Assembly: GCA_002314525.1 (NCBI GenBank)
Contig: DCGE01000127.1
Location: 8,331 to 14,548, forward strand
Length of the DNA: 6,218 bases
Source of the DNA: Prevotellaceae bacterium UBA1786
Lineage (GTDB): Bacteria > Bacteroidota > Bacteroidia > Bacteroidales > Bacteroidaceae
Direction of reading: 5' to 3'
Shown: positions 5,836 through 6,218 of the stretch, in pieces
How positions within the stretch are numbered: the stretch's first letter is position 1
How the letters are laid out: every line of letters begins with the position of its first letter
The notes under the pieces: model-generated
The model's input: only the letters and a program-made list of their open reading frames with translations
Databases searched by the model: none
What the model was told of the DNA's origin: nothing
Program-made: the position numbers and the translations under genes

Positions 5836-6218
5836 TGAAAATTGTATATTTCCATGGATTCGCCTCGTCGGGGGCTAGTGGTACAGTGGAACTGCTGCGC
5901 AAACATCTGCCTGAAATAGAAATCGTCGCACCTGACATTCCTGTTGATCCAGATGAGGCTCTGCCGCTGCTTCAGCAGTTGTGCAAGGATGAGCAGCCAG
6001 ACCTGGTAATCGGCACTTCAATGGGCGCGATGTATGCCCAGCAGATGTTTGGGTACAGGAAGATATGTGTAAACCCTGCATTTAATATGTCGCGTCTCTC
6101 GTCAGTCCTTAAGACCGGTGAGCACAAATTCCTCAATGGCCGTAAAGATGGACAGAAGACGTTCAAGATTACGAAGGATGTAATCCAGCATTTCAATATG
6201 ATGGAACGTCAGCAGTTC
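5835..6218 (+). CDS. YqiA-like alpha/beta-hydrolase (3' end outside window)
   Basis: The reading frame opens with ATG at 5835, overlapping the PqqD-like stop as TAATG, and stays open for 128 codons to the window edge, so it is partial. The start MKIVYFHGFASSG resembles UPF0227/YqiA esterases, with HGF (7-9) as the oxyanion-hole region. GTSMGAMYA (60-68) is the nucleophile elbow with Ser62 in the G-x-S-x-G pattern, and VNPAFNMS (79-86) follows as in this family. Catalytic Asp and His, expected later, lie beyond the window. YqiA proteins are small soluble cytoplasmic esterases with poorly known natural substrates. Close coupling to the PqqD-like gene suggests cotranscription, but the enzyme may be a housekeeping gene rather than part of the peptide system. 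Confidence 0.85.
   Translation, partial: MKIVYFHGFASSGASGTVELLRKHLPEIEIVAPDIPVDPDEALPLLQQLCKDEQPDLVIGTSMGAMYAQQMFGYRKICVNPAFNMSRLSSVLKTGEHKFLNGRKDGQKTFKITKDVIQHFNMMERQQF

Noticed and set aside
5538..5906. 122-codon minus-strand open frame opposite the PqqD-like gene
   Set aside because: It covers the plus-strand PqqD-like gene and the hydrolase start, both of which have family motifs and coupled start/stop overlaps.

Overview
The window looks like chromosomal DNA from a Bacteroidota bacterium, most likely order Bacteroidales and possibly Prevotella-like. The evidence is a short primary sigma factor of the Bacteroidota type that begins [14 protein letters not shown], promoter boxes matching TAnnTTTG, A-rich start regions without Shine-Dalgarno sequences, and a lipoprotein with an acidic run directly after the lipidated cysteine. 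The species assignment is inference; no database was searched.

Layout. Positions 52-633 (+) hold a complete lemA. It converges on nth (endonuclease III, 676-1317, -), and the short gap between them carries two hairpins and a duplicated 13-bp sequence. A divergent intergenic region (1318-1489) holds a probable -7 promoter box for nth and another for the sigma factor gene rpoD. It is followed by an unusual rpoD leader: a nearly perfect inverted repeat of about 20 bp (1403-1423 / 1463-1484) and a 13-codon leader ORF (1449-1490) whose stop codon overlaps the rpoD start. From rpoD (1490-2359) to the window end all genes lie on the plus strand with gaps of 20 nt or less and no clear terminator: an exported hypothetical protein (2367-2870), a clostripain-family (C11) cysteine peptidase lipoprotein (2890-4146), an HPr kinase-like P-loop protein (4167-5057), an S24/S26 peptidase-like protein (5057-5548), a PqqD-like protein (5569-5835), and the first 128 codons of a YqiA-like alpha/beta hydrolase (5835 to the edge).

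How the genes may work together. The kinase-like, S26-like and PqqD-like genes form a compact trio resembling the accessory set of a RiPP (ribosomally made, modified peptide) pathway: a leader-binding domain, a kinase of the type that modifies some lasso peptides, and a leader peptidase. The adjacent C11 protease is probably at the cell surface. No precursor peptide, cyclase, radical SAM enzyme or transporter is visible here, so the assignment is a hypothesis. The two observations most worth a second look are this orphan trio and the structured, possibly translationally coupled leader of rpoD.
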